Source of the DNA: Spinellus fusiger
Lineage: Eukaryota > Mucoromycota > Mucoromycetes > Mucorales > Phycomycetaceae
Direction: 5' to 3'
Assembly (NCBI GenBank): GCA_025094145.1
Contig: JALLLS010000030.1
Span: 248,001 to 312,000 of the forward strand
Length of the DNA stretch: 64,000 nt
Under the pieces are notes generated by a model. The model did not search any database and was not told the origin of the DNA. It saw nothing but the letters and a program-made list of their open reading frames with translations. The position numbers were made by a program, and so were the translations under genes. This document shows, one piece after another, positions 20,151-32,949 of the stretch (position 1 is its first letter; every line of letters starts with the position of its first letter).

Positions 20151-23100
20151 ATGGACTCACTGGATGATACTCAACAAAGGCATTCTGCTCTAGACACTCA
20201 AACGACACCAGAAACACCAGAAGCAACAGCGGCAGATGGCCAGTCACTGAGCCTTCCTTCTTACAATGACACTCTACACCCTCACCGACTCGTGGTTCCT
20301 AAGATGGAGAGAAGCTCAAGCACAAACACACTTAGATTCCGCACCAACTACGACGAGCTGCTAAAAGAAGTTCTCGAAGAAAGTTCAGAAGATGAAGAGG
20401 AACTCCTCAACCATATCGATATTGACCTCACTACTGCCACTGCCGAGTTACCCGACGAATTGAGAGCTGCTTTGGAGGATCGCTCTTTGGCTGACAAGTA
20501 CCTGGCTAACCTAAAGACCTTTATGAGCCATCGTCGAGCCCACTCTTATGGGTCCATGACCAATGGCAAGGGAGATTTCTCGAGGTAACAACACAGAGGA
20601 CAAAAGGGCGATGGAGGAGGGTCTTTGCAACTGTTATTAATTTATGGCTCTCCCTCAACAGCCCAACAACACCTCTGCAGACGTCTTTTGCCCAGCCAAT
20701 GTCACCCAAGCCATTCTTTCGAGTACAGCAGGATCCACTCTCGAAGCTTCTAGAAGATGTTCCTTACCAGACTCGTCTAGTGAATGGTGTGGAATCACTG
20801 ACAGTATTAGAACAAAAGTTTCATGCTTTAAGAATCCTCGAGTTGGATTTGCCTACTGTGTCTGATACAGTGATTAAAGCACGACTGGATGCTCTGTATA
20901 AAATACAAGATGATCTTTATATTCATTTACATGGAGGGCCTTTGACTAAACACACGCATAGTGTGCAAAATATTGGAGAGAAGAAGAAATACAAAGTCAA
21001 ACAATTGTTGGATGAAATTGCCAGAGAGATTGGGCTTTATGAGGAATTTGTGAAGCGAGGTAATGCCAATTCCTTAGTGGTAGCTAATGCATGCTACGAT
21101 AGCCAGCTACCTTTGCTTGGAGAGTATCCTGAATGCATCGGATTCTAGTGGAGAGGAAGACCAGGGCTCTGAACTATTTGAAACAGACACAAGTGGTGTT
21201 CATTTTGTGAGTAATAGAAAGAAATGAAAAGAAATAAAAAGAAAGAAAGAAATACTTATACATCAACGTAAAGGATTCCTCATCTGATATTTCACGACTG
21301 TCTCCCGGCACACCCGCATCTCCTATTATTCATGCTTCTACCTTGAATTTATCTCAGGGCAGCAATGTAACTCTATCTACACCACCCCATCGCACTCTTT
21401 CACAGACACATCTCATGTCTTCTGCTGATAGAGGAACACATGCGAATCATACACTGTATCGACTTGGTTCTTCTACAGGAGGTTCTTCTACCTCGCATGT
21501 TTCTTCTGAAGCTGGCTCTCTGGATGAACACTCACCCTCGCTTTCTGTTCTTATGAATGATCCTGGGGTATCTCATAATGAAAGCAAGGACAGTGTAGAG
21601 CCTTGGGAAGCCTTTAAATGGACGCCACTATTAAAGATATCTGAGCAGCTATACTCTGACTCAGTTAGGAAGAACAGTGGACTGTTGACTGTACTTGTAG
21701 TAAGTGGGTTCTATGATATATATATACAAGTTCATTCCAAAGTAACTCATTGCATTAAAGGTAGGCGGTGTCATTGCCATTGGAACAACACGGAGTCTTG
21801 TATTTGTTTATGACTATTCACAGCAACTGATCTGTGTTCTTGGAGACAGTGCACGCGGTAAGACTGACCCATGCTATCTACCTGTGTATATTAAAGAGCT
21901 CTCGACACACTCCCCCTTCTCTTTCTTTACACATCGACACTTCAATTTTCTCTTTCTATCCATACCCACCCATAGCTGTAGAAGTAGGATCTGTCACTTC
22001 ATTAGCTATTTCAGCAGACCACACCACCATTGCCTGTGGTTATAGTCAAGGCTACATTATTGTATGGAACATCAAAAAGCCAGGCCATCCTGTACGCACC
22101 ATAGAGCCTATTCCATCAAGTCAGTTATCAAGTGCTCTGTCCACTGCGACTGGACCCCAACAGCCCCTCCTAAAAAAGGAAGGCCATGTCAAAGGAGCCG
22201 CTATTCTTCACATTGGATTTATTGGTATCAAAAAGTCAGAAATTGTATCAGGCGATGATCAGGGCATGTCCTTTTACCATGTTCTTTACAAAGTGGTCAT
22301 GGTGAATGCGGTGGATACAACACGCATTTTAGGAAGATACCAAAATATCAAATTTTCTCCCGATGCTCATGCTTCTCCAAGATCCTATCAGTACAGCAGT
22401 CCAGCCAGTGATGAGCAGTCTATTTTCCCAAAACTAAAACGACCTAGTACAGTGTTTGCCATGCAACCTCTTCCTCTTGGACATATGCCTCATCCTGCGG
22501 AGACGTTTGGGCTGGTGGCTCTTTTGACGCCTTACAAGGTAATTCCCATTTCTCTATTTAAAAAAGAAAAAGAAAAAGAAAGAGAAAGAGAGAAAAGAAA
22601 ATCTCTGTAGTACATTTTAAAGACATGGTATAGCTAAATCCTGTATTAAGATGATTGTTGTAGGCTTGAAACCAATACCCCAGACACAATATAAGTATTT
22701 AAAACCAAAAACCCTGCATGTCCCTGGAGTAGCTGTGGATAAGGATGGACTTGAAGCTCAAGAGACGCAGCGTGAGGATCATACAATTCCTCGATCCACA
22801 ACAGACAGTCTTTCAGGGTGTTTGGCATGGCTTCCTGTGACAAAGACAGGAACACAGCAGGAGAAAGAGATATCCAAAGGTAGGGAGATGAAGATCTCCA
22901 GGATGTGTAGAATAAGAAAATAGGACTGATTGCTTTATAGTCAAAGATACTCTTCCTTCGACAGATCCTATGCTTGCGTTCTCTTGGGGAAACAATTTAT
23001 TTATCATTCGTGTAGGTGTCGAGACACCAGACACAAAACTTCAAACCAGTACAAGAACAGGTCGACCTTCCATTACCGCCAAGAGTAAGAAGGGCAGTAA

Positions 23101-26100
23101 ATTGGAGTTTGTTAAGCTTGGTGAGTGGAGATGCAGAGATCCTATTGTTAGCATTCAGTGGATCAATCGACAGGTAACAGTCTTCTTTTCAATTATAAAC
23201 AGTCAGGCGTAGAAGAGTAGAATATAACAGTAAAAATGTTCATGTCACTTATTGATGTATTGATAGATACTTGTTCTGTTGACACCCAATGAGGAGATGA
23301 TATTATTTGATCCAAAGAATATGAAAGAAACCGAACGCGCAAGTATCCGAAGCAAACAGCTCGTGTATCATGACTGGTTTAATAGCTCCCTCAAGGATCT
23401 TGCCAATGAACCAGCTACTTCCAACTTACAGCCAGCAGCACTAGCAACAGGTCCTGCTCAAAGCACTTCTAAAGATATAGAAATGGCCTACTATCACTCT
23501 TTAAAGGGTTACAAGGGCAGACTTTTTCTGTTGGTATGTGAGAATTATAGATAAACAAATAGAATAATCATGAGGCATACCTCTTCTCCCTGTTCATGAG
23601 TTGACATGTATATTGATTTATCTGCTTGCAGGGATTGCGCCAGCTCTTTGTAGGGACTCTATTATCATGGGCAGATCGTATTCTTGCTCTTGTCAAAGCA
23701 GGAGACTTTCTTGAAGGAATTGAACTTGCAACCCTATTCTACAATGGACGTCGTATTCAGACAGTAGTAGGACTTCCTGAAGACGAACAAGAACGCAAAT
23801 ATATTGTCGGAGAAAAACTCATGGAGCTACTCGTGGCGTCTCTCAATTACGCCTTCTCCTCTAAACGCACTTATGAGGGAATGACAGATGATATATCTGG
23901 GGGCAATTCTATTCTCTATCGTAATTTGGCAGACGGTTGCATCAAAGCCTGCCTGAGCATGGGCAAACTCGAGTTTCTTTTTGATACTGTGTATGAGCGC
24001 TTTGCTGACTCTAGCGTAAGAGGCGTCTTTTTAGAAGTACTAGAACCCTACATTGTGCAAGATCAAATGTCAGAAATTCCACCTGGCATTATGAAGGATT
24101 TAGTAGAACATTATGGCGAGAGGAAACTATTGTCACAGCTGGAACAAGTAATTTGGCATGTCAATCCTCACTCATTGAGTATCGATCAGATTGTCAGCAT
24201 GTGCCATCGTGAAGGACTTTATGAGGCAATGATGTATGTTTGGAATAGAAGTATGAATGACTATGTAAGCCCTGTAGTGGAGATGCTCAAGGTGATTCGT
24301 CATATCTTGCGTATGGAAGGTCGGCGTTCTTTGGAGGAGAGCTATTCAACCCAGAGATTGCGTGTTCCTACAGGAGAAAGTTCTGTTTGGTCGACTCAAG
24401 TGCCTGAAGAGAACATGCGATGCAACGCAGAAAAGCTCTTTGACTACTTTAAAACAGTGTTGAGAGGACGTGTCTTTCCAGATGGATTTCAAATGGTAGG
24501 AGCACGAGCTACAGAAGCAAAAAGTGCTGTCTACTCTTTTATCTTCTCTGGTCGATGTGTTGTTTGGCCACGTTCTGGTGGGAAGTTAGTACTGACAGCA
24601 GACGAAGAAGAAGAAATGTCTGAACCCACGTACCCTTACTTGAGACTCCTGCTTCGGTTCAATACTAAAAAATTCTTGGAAGCATTAGAGGTTGTTTTTG
24701 AAGATCCATGGTTGAATGGTGGTGAGGATATTTTGACATCTACTTTTGAAGATGAAATGCAGGGCAAGGTGATATCTCGACAAATCATTATCAATACTTT
24801 ATTAGATGTGATGGGAGGTGGGTTGTCTGTGAATGGACTTTCATCTCTTCCACCACGACCACCACCCAATCCAAAACAATCCATCTCTGCCTCCACAGTA
24901 CAATCCTTTAGTATGAAAGGGCCAAATACTGTATCGCGTGGTATGGGCTATGATTCAGAGACTTCGGCTCTTTCTGAAGATGCCTCTAGTGATAATCTCG
25001 TGCAGCTGTACATGTTCATAGCCACTAATCTCCACAAGTATACCACTTTCATTCTACTGCCACCTAAAACACTTCACAAGATATTGGTACGATTGACAGA
25101 AGAGTCGAGTAGTGATACACGAAATGAACGACAAAAAGCAATCCAAAACTTACTTACTATCTATACACCTGCGAACGAAGATCAAATGACATTATTATAT
25201 GAAGAAGCCGGATTCTGGAAAGTATTGGAAACGGTCTATCGTCGTGATAAGAAGTATGGTAAATTAGTAGAGGCATTTCTTAAGGATGATGAGCGAAGAA
25301 ACATGGTGTTTGACTGTGTACATACACTTTTAAGAGATCGTTCTGATCTTAACAGCAAGCAAAAGAATGAAGTTAAGAGTATTATCATGATAAGAATATC
25401 TCAGTTTGTGGAAATCAATGGCGAAAAGACAGCAAAGATAGTGGAAAAATTCTTTAACAATGACCACGAGAGTGCTATTCGTAGATTAGAAGAAGACCAG
25501 GAATTTGAAGAAGAAGACCATCATGCCATTGTGGATAAGAGACTCTTTTTGTATTTGCGTGGTCTTTTAGAACCCATCAATAGTGGAAGGTCCTTCCCAG
25601 AGAAGTATCCTCATACCCTTTATGATGAAAACTCTGGAATGGAATACCAATCTACACTACCTTATGTTGATATCTCTATCCAGGAGCGTTATATTGAATT
25701 GATGTGTCGCTTTGATCCCTCAGGTGTCTATGATTATCTTGGTACAAAACTTGATAGCAATATGCCTATGGATACTATCCTTAAAAGCTGTGAAAACCAC
25801 GGCATTATTGATGCAGTTGTATGGATTATGGAGAAGAAGGGAGACACACGTGGTGCACTTGACAAAATGCTGGAAGTGGCCAAAGAGAAAAACGCATTAA
25901 TATTAGAGATTATCAAAAGTCATACTCAAGACAAAACACTCCATGGTACAACAAGGTCCCAGAATCTGTGGACATTTGAACACCAAAGTATAATAAGCAG
26001 CTGTCTTGTTGGTTTGAATGGAGTGTTGCGTGTTGGAACACGTCTTTGTGAGAATTGTAGCCGAATGTCACTTTCTACATATGTGACAGAGTCTTCTGAT

Positions 26101-27003
26101 GATTGGGATACTACAGAGAGTGCCTCTATTGAGAATTCTCACACAGACAATGAGGATAACAAGCAAGAACTTCCCGATGAAGAGGGGAATATCACTACTC
26201 AAAGACCAGTACCAGAAAATGATGAAGTGGAGCTATTATGGTTTAGACTTCTTGATGCCTATGTGGAATCTTCCATTGAAGTCTATGGCGCTCTTGGGTC
26301 AGTATCCAACCATACCACAATTAATATACCACAAGGGCTTCATCAGCACATTGTCTCTTCTTTTAAATCCCATGTACAGTCTATTCTTGCCTCTCTTCTT
26401 CTCTCTACCTCACCTCAAGTATCATTGCCACGTTTATTACTACGACTAATTCATTCCCAGACACGAGGAGAGACAACTTTTGCTGATTTCAGAGACATTT
26501 TCCTGAGCATGCTGGATACTTATAAATATGAAGGAAAACTATTGAAGATGACAAACCAGCTGTTTGATAGAGATCTCTATAGCAGTGTGAAAGAAATGGT
26601 ACGCAAAAAAGGAAGAGGCTGGCGGCCGAGACGTGCTATCTGTGAAATATGTTATGCACCTGTTCTCCATCTTTCTCTTCTTCAAAAACCATTGGCATGG
26701 GGGTGGGATGATGATGAAGAAGAAGAAAAAGTAAAGCAAAGCAAGGTTGAGATAGAAACGGAATCGAAAGCGGGAACAGAGGCAGAATCGAAAACAGACT
26801 CCAATGAAGTGGAGACTTTGAAGACAAGTGTAACTAAATCTGAACTGAAAGATGCTGTTGTATTTCAATGTGGACATACCTATCATCGCCAATGCATAGA
26901 ATTACAGACAGGAACAACCCAGTATGTCTGTACAGAGTGCCATAATGGTGTAATGAAAGAGACAAGCCAGCGAAAAAGCAAAGGGAAAGGGAAGGCAGCT
27001 TAA
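20151..27003 (+). CDS. VPS8: Vps8, CORVET tethering complex subunit
   Basis: Ten exons: 20151-20584, 20662-21059, 21103-21206, 21274-21699, 21761-21857, 21976-22538, 22651-22879, 22965-23173, 23267-23533 and 23632-27003, giving about 2,032 aa. Residues 1-450 are a polar, Ser-rich extension. A WD40-like propeller follows (GGVIAIGTTRSLVFVYDY, then VTSLAISADHTTIACGYSQG and IVSGDDQGMSFYH). The long last exon is an alpha-solenoid (WADRILALVKAGDFLEGIEL onward) ending in a RING-H2 domain: CEICYAP, then FQCGHTYHRQC and CTEC, with an acidic-basic insert between the first Cys pair and the rest. Vps8 is the CORVET-specific subunit that binds Rab5/Vps21 on endosomes. The protein is longer than yeast Vps8 (1,274 aa) because of the N-terminal extension and loops. 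Confidence 0.95.
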
Positions 27004-27829
27004 TTTTTAAACTTGTCCTTGATATTAAAATTTACTATTTATAAAGTGTTATATTCTCTTATTCACACTCTTCTTAATTTTTTATCCATGTCGTAATGTT
27101 AAAGCGTGATATTATTATTATTTAAAATAATAAGTATAGATGAATATGTTTATGCTAAACTGAGAGAAATGATCAACTGTATTTTCAAACCCAGATTGCT
27201 GTTATTAAATTATGTTCTTTCTTATAACAATAACTTCATTAATACAAAGAATATAGATTTAATATTTTCCTTGAGTAAAAAATTATTTATAATATAGTAT
27301 ATATCAATAATATAACATAATTTAATGTGCCTCTTTTTGAATTTATAACAGCTTGGCATCCCTATCTCATACTGGCGATTAGTTTGTCTGTAGGCTCTTT
27401 GAGGATTATCTCGCATAATACTATAGTGTTAGTCTTTATCTTTCAATGAGAACTGAATATAAATCAAAGCTATAAGGTGCCTAGTGCAGTGGGTTGACAC
27501 ACCATTCCCTATTATATATGTATATCTGTGATAGCCTTATTTTATTACTTGTGGGGCTGTTTTTTTATTCGACAACTGACTCAAGGGTTTTAAAAATTCA
27601 AATAGCAAAAATTAAGTCTTTTTTATTTTTTTATTTAACATTTAATTTCATTAATATAAGCTCATTACATACCTAAAGATCTTTAGGATAGAAAAAAAAT
27701 AGTCGAAATACAATTGTTTAAAAAATGATACATCGATTTGAGGAGGGAAAATAAATTATGTATTCATGTTAGTTTTTAAACAAATAAAAACTATGTAGAT
27801 TTACCTGTAAATATCTGAATCCCGATGGA
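27004..27829. other. AT-rich intergenic
   Basis: No gene is supported; composition becomes strongly AT-rich immediately after the Vps8 stop codon. This is the start of a transposon-rich island reaching 35.8 kb. Confidence 0.5.
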
Positions 27830-28325
27830 AACCACCTTCGATGTGGCGATATATAATATGAATACAAATAAGAATATCTATTCTTCTCAACAGAAAGGAA
27901 CTGGTCAATGGCGACCATTTAAACCCTCTTCTGAAATTTTAAAGATATTCTTTGATGCATTCACATCTCTGTTCCAAACAATTCCACAACCCTGGCAAGC
28001 GTGGATACTATTGAAATTTATCAATACCTCGGTGAAGTTATGTGTGCTACAAGTGTGATAAATCTTGAGAACAAAAAAATAAAATAAAATAACTGTTAAT
28101 AGAGCTTTTCATATTGGGTGAGAGGTCAATCATGCTTACCCTCGATGTTTGGAACTCATCGACATCAACTAAAAAAAAATCTCCATCTTTTTGTCTCTTT
28201 TTCAGTGATTGATATAACACTCTCAACAAACTAACACGATGGCCTTTAAATTCAATAGTATCTTTTCCTTTCATTCATGTGTCATAAGCAAGGACTGGCA
28301 GCTTGATAGGATCATACTCAAATAT
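27830..28325 (-). pseudogene. Fanzor (eukaryotic TnpB-like) C-terminal fragment
   Basis: Read on the minus strand from about 28322, a broken frame gives EYDPIKLPVLAYDT, a stop, then MKGKDTIEFKGHRVSLLRVL, YQSLKKRQKDGD and LVDVDEFQTSRV. After a frame change it continues as SIHACQGCGIVWNRDVNASKNI and EEGLNGRH. The DEFQTS segment followed by a CxxC...WNRDVNAxxNI zinc-ribbon/RuvC-III region is the C-terminal layout of TnpB and fungal Fanzor proteins, where the final Asp of NRD completes the nuclease site. Only the C-terminal third is present, with at least one stop and one frameshift. The family call rests on motif order. Confidence 0.6.
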
Positions 28326-30599
28326 TTTTAGGTGTTAATACCCCTTCTCACTAATAAAACAGTAAAAATAATTAGTTCAAAATGTATTAATGCACTCTAT
28401 GTGTGTGGCATATTACCCTTGCACTGGCACCTTCTTGCCTTTGTAACGGATTTACTGGATTCACTGAGTTTGTTAAAATAAAAGAATATAAAATAGAAAC
28501 TGACCAACATGTCAGACATAAAAAACATACACTCACCAGATCACAACTGTTGGTTTATATGGCAGACAAAGGCAAACAAGTTAAAGAGGATAGAAGTTAT
28601 GAAGAACAACAGACAGTGTAATTAGCAGGTATTAATATCCGAGCAGAAGAGAACAAAAGGAATTTTCACAAGTCACTTGCTTAATCAGAACTACCAAAGT
28701 AATGCAGACCGCAACAATATTTTTAAAAGAAAAGAATTGTTTAAAGAACAATTGCCTAGTTACCCGTTGTGCTCAAATCGTGTGTTATGTCCCTGTTTAT
28801 GTACCCTCTTTGATTTCCCTAGACCAGTCTTTGTACTAATACTCTATTTTTCTTCCCTTCTAGAGATAGAAATACTACCAATGCATCTCTCTAGTGGTCC
28901 TGTTGATAACCTTAGTGCCCTTTATTACAGATACTTGCAAACCTTTGATTTTAAACACAGTTCCATAAAAGGTGCGTTTTTTGCGGATGTAAAAAGAAGG
29001 AAATATCACCACTTAAAGACGAGAAAATCTTTGGGTGTGTAGACTAAATCATAGAGTATTGTTACCCGTGAGTCTAATGTTCTAGTCTTCTTAAGAACAG
29101 GTCTAATAATGGGATTGTATTATTTTCAGTATTCTCATTAGTAAAATTATCTACTATAGCTATAGAGACAAGCATTATTATAGTCTCAATAGTCTCTAGT
29201 GCTAATAAGAATTGTATCTGATCTCTCTCACTATTGCTCTGGGATTTTTCTCATCACCGTTTAATTTAATAACGATCATGAGGTAGTTTGGCTTCTTGCT
29301 TGACTATTAAAGAACTACAGGAGTTAGACCACTATGGTCTATCCCTACCATTGCTATGACCAGATGGCTTTGGATAAGCACTAGGTAATAGAGTTTGTAT
29401 CAGACACTGAGTAAATAATAAATAAATTGATAAAATCACTCATACTCTGAGAGTACAGTCCAAAAGGGTCTCAATAGAGCAAAAATGAAAGAAAGAAAGA
29501 AGCATGAAAGATAGACGCGACTTGGGCCGTGATTATATACTGTTATGTTTTAACAGTCACGAAACACATGTGCGCTGAAACTACCTCGTATTTTCTCATT
29601 AAGAAAATACCAGTCTTTTGTGTGATGAGTTTTTATTTTTTTATTTTATTACCAATGTTTGTACTTTTTGTTTTTTGTTTTGTGTTGTATATAATAAATG
29701 AGAATAAAACACTAATTTTGATATACTTTTTACTGATCTCATTACTATTACTACTTTTATGTGTGCTTTTACATAAAAGACCGACCTTTGTTGTACTTTA
29801 GATTTGAAAAGTAGGATATAGCAACAGTACTAATAGACTATTGGTAGCCTGTTCAATCTCTTCAACAGAAATACTGCTATCTCATAGTGTGTAGCAATCC
29901 ATTGGTCAACTAAATGATTAGGTACTATTTCCATCTGACAATCATATACACACTCAAAGATGTATAAGAAACTACTAGATTTGATTATCGTTTATCTATA
30001 TTAAATCATGTTCTTAGTATAAACTCTATCATAGCTGAGGTATCTTGTTTATTCAAAGTGCCTTATTTTACTGTGAAAGGCATAGTGAGGCATTTCAAGA
30101 AGATAAGCTCACTAAAATCTTTACTTGAGAGTGGAAAGTAGCAAATAACATTGATTATTCTTTACTGGTTCTCACAATGTCCCGATCCCGATTCAGCTTA
30201 TCATCTGTGGGGTCACCTCTAAAAAAATCATGAGGAAGGACAGAAGTGTATATTCTACCAAACAAAAGTTGGAAACAACCTCATTGCCAGCATGGGGCGA
30301 TGTCAGCTGTAATAGTTGCCAAAGACTGATAATGACCACCAATGACCTACAAATAAAATCTTTTTATTTTTATTTTTATTTTAATAAATACACCCTTTTA
30401 TTTATTAATTAAATGTTTTGTGCTTATATCTAATGAATTAATAAAGTTATACCACTATTAAAAAATGAAGCTAAAAAAGTGTTTAAAATGCACGTTTTTT
30501 TCTCTTTTGGTCACTTTAATTCCTGTTCAATGAGAGACTACGCGTTTTTTCTACAACTTTATATATATATATTTGATTAATATTGTAAATGAATTTTAG
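28326..30599. other. AT-rich intergenic
   Basis: There is no confident gene. ORFs at 28403-28621 and 28677-29042 (+) have partly protein-like composition but no recognised family; they could be transposon debris. A block at about 30390-30450 resembles 3781-3840. Confidence 0.4.
30390..30450. repeat. Diverged copy of a ~60-bp repeat (also at 3781-3840)
   Basis: Both places read ACACnCnTTTATTTATT, a variable middle of similar length, then ATCTAATGAATnnATAAAGTTA. About 20 of 22 bases match in the last block. It may be the terminal part of an old element. AT-rich composition makes chance similarity possible. Confidence 0.4.
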
Positions 30600-31856
30600 T
30601 TTTGTGGTAGGAACTAATCTAATCAATATCTTTAATCGGATTGTATAATAATAATTAATTATTTCAGATCGATATTCAGAATATTACATTCGTGGAGAAT
30701 AGGACAAGACAAAGATAAAAGATGATAGGGTATTTATTGCCTGTTGAAGGCTGGATTAGAGTTGGCTGTAAGTGTGATTGTAATAAAGCCTATAGTTTAG
30801 AATAGTATTAGGAAGATTAAAGAGTGTAGATTACTATTGAATTTAGAGAGTCATGGAGAACCTAAAAAAGTGAATGAGAGGGACCTCAGACACTTGGAAA
30901 AGGTCATTAGAAAGGACCTATTTGCTTCATACAATCAACTGAAATTGGGAATATTGAAGATTCAGGTTGTTGTATGTAGAATCAGTATGATCAGCTACTG
31001 CAATCAGTTAGAGTATGTATCTTTTTCTGTAGACTACAAGCCAGCCTTAACTGAGAAAACACAAAGAGAAACAGCTTTGTTGGGCTAAGGAACATGCCAG
31101 TTGGACAAGTGATTAGTGGAGAGGTATCATTTAGTCTGATGAGTCAACATACATTATTAAAGGGAATAATATAGATGCCTATGTCATTAAGATAGTTAGA
31201 GAAAGTTATAGTTATAAACCTATTGTTCCAACAATGTAGTTTGGTGGTGATGATATGATGTTTTAGAGCTGGTATTACGCTAATGGGTCTGGCTCATTCG
31301 TCGTTGTTGATAGCACTGTAAACCAAGACGAATACACCATTGTTTTAGTTGTTGAGTTCCATCCTTGGTTTATGGAATTGTATCATAAAGAGAACATAGA
31401 GTCTCTGTTACAAGAAGAGGGTGCTAGCTGTCATACTGGGGCCTATACTAGATAGTGGAAAGAGACACATCAGATTAGGGGCTTTGATTACTAACCTACA
31501 CAAATTCCTGACTTGAACTCAATTGAACATGTCTGATACGCCTTGGAAATATAAATTGAAGACAGAAGGGTATCTATTATCAATGTAGAAAGTTAGTGTT
31601 GAACTTGCACAACGATGAGTTCAGAGTATGACAGACAGATGCCAGGATGTCATTGATACCAAAAAAAAAAGGCCATACAAAGTATTAATTGTATTATTAT
31701 TCTATTGTCTATAATTAAAGATATTGAGACTTGATATGCTTAAGTTCTGAGCTTATAGATCAAATATAAAATGTTTTATTTGATGTTGAACATGTTCTAT
31801 CTGTTTCGTCCTGATATTTATCTTAAAGTATTCAATTCAGTTGAGTGTGGTTGTAT
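30600..31856 (+). mobile_element. Tc1-like transposon relic, copy A
   Basis: The + strand carries a decayed Tc1 transposase. The helix-turn-helix part reads KVNERDLRHLEKVIRKDLFASYNQL, then SDESTY (first catalytic Asp), FGGDDMMF, then a second catalytic-Asp region degraded to EEGASCHTGAYT, and TQIPDLNSIEHV (catalytic Glu region). Many stops and frame changes are present. The right terminus ends with TTCAGTTGAGTGTGGTTGTAT at about 31836-31856, matching the end of copy B (40272-41225). The left terminus is too diverged to place, so 30600 is approximate. Confidence 0.75.
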
Positions 31857-32949
31857 TCACACTTTCTTGAACAAGTATGTTTATCCTAATTATATACCCA
31901 ATAGTATTATTTGAGTGAACCGTCTTCAAAATGTATATACAAGCTGTTGTAAGTATGACCATTTGTGCAAAAGTCATCACAACTATCCAAATAATGATAG
32001 ACACCAAACAGAAAGTATTGACATTGTGATATGACCAAAAAATGTCAGCTTACTGTAAAGAATGAGTGAGACAAATCAGTCATACAACCCTATGAGCTAA
32101 GTACTTCTTTTTTTTCATATAGGATAGTTAGGTTTGGAATATAAATACATGTTCAGTCAATGACAAAAATGTCAAGATAAACACAATAAAACACTACTGT
32201 TTCAGACTAATGTACAGAAATGATTTCAATCACTTACATTTATTTGGAAAGCCCCTTTTTTCAGTACAGAATGTATGCTAACATTGAGCAAGGTTGTCTG
32301 AATTTTATACGGCATAACCAAGACACACTGAGAAGAGATATAATAAGTGGTGTGCAGAATACTGTTACTTCAGGTCCTATACACTAAAAACGAGAAACTA
32401 ACAGTTAGCAAATCATTAAAAAACAGCTACACAATCAATGATTTGCGATGAAGCATTTATGATAAGCTGTAGTATATTTGAATACAGTGGATTGATCTTT
32501 TAGAGATAATATAAAAGTACAACAGCCTGCATTAGAATGTATGCTTTTTGGTGGTAATTTCTGCCAAGTTTTTTTATTTGCAGTAATCATTAAAGTATAA
32601 AAGAAGTATAAAATAATAACAAACAAGTTGAATAAATAAGAGCAGAGTTAATTGTACGTTAACTAAACCAATACTTTTGGACCTAAGGAGCTATTGACAA
32701 CACCATAACATCAATGGATGATAAATAATAGCTGACACTATTCAGTGTTGCTAATAAAATAACTATTTATTTCCTTTTTTTCATTGCATTTCTATCTATT
32801 TTTTCTGAACTAAAAATGCTACACACTCAACAAGATGTTAATAAAGTAAAGAGAATACAATATGTTTATAGATTCAATTTAAGGTTCATACATATATTTG
32901 ATTTTTATAGGAGACTATAGCAAGTTCTTCTTGTGCGAATCCTACTAGA
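31857..32949. other. AT-rich intergenic
   Basis: No gene, RNA gene or element boundary is supported. Confidence 0.5.

Noticed and set aside
29529..29801. Hydrophobic 90-codon + ORF
   Set aside because: Phe/Leu/Ile-rich composition expected from T-rich DNA; no signal, no neighbours, no family.
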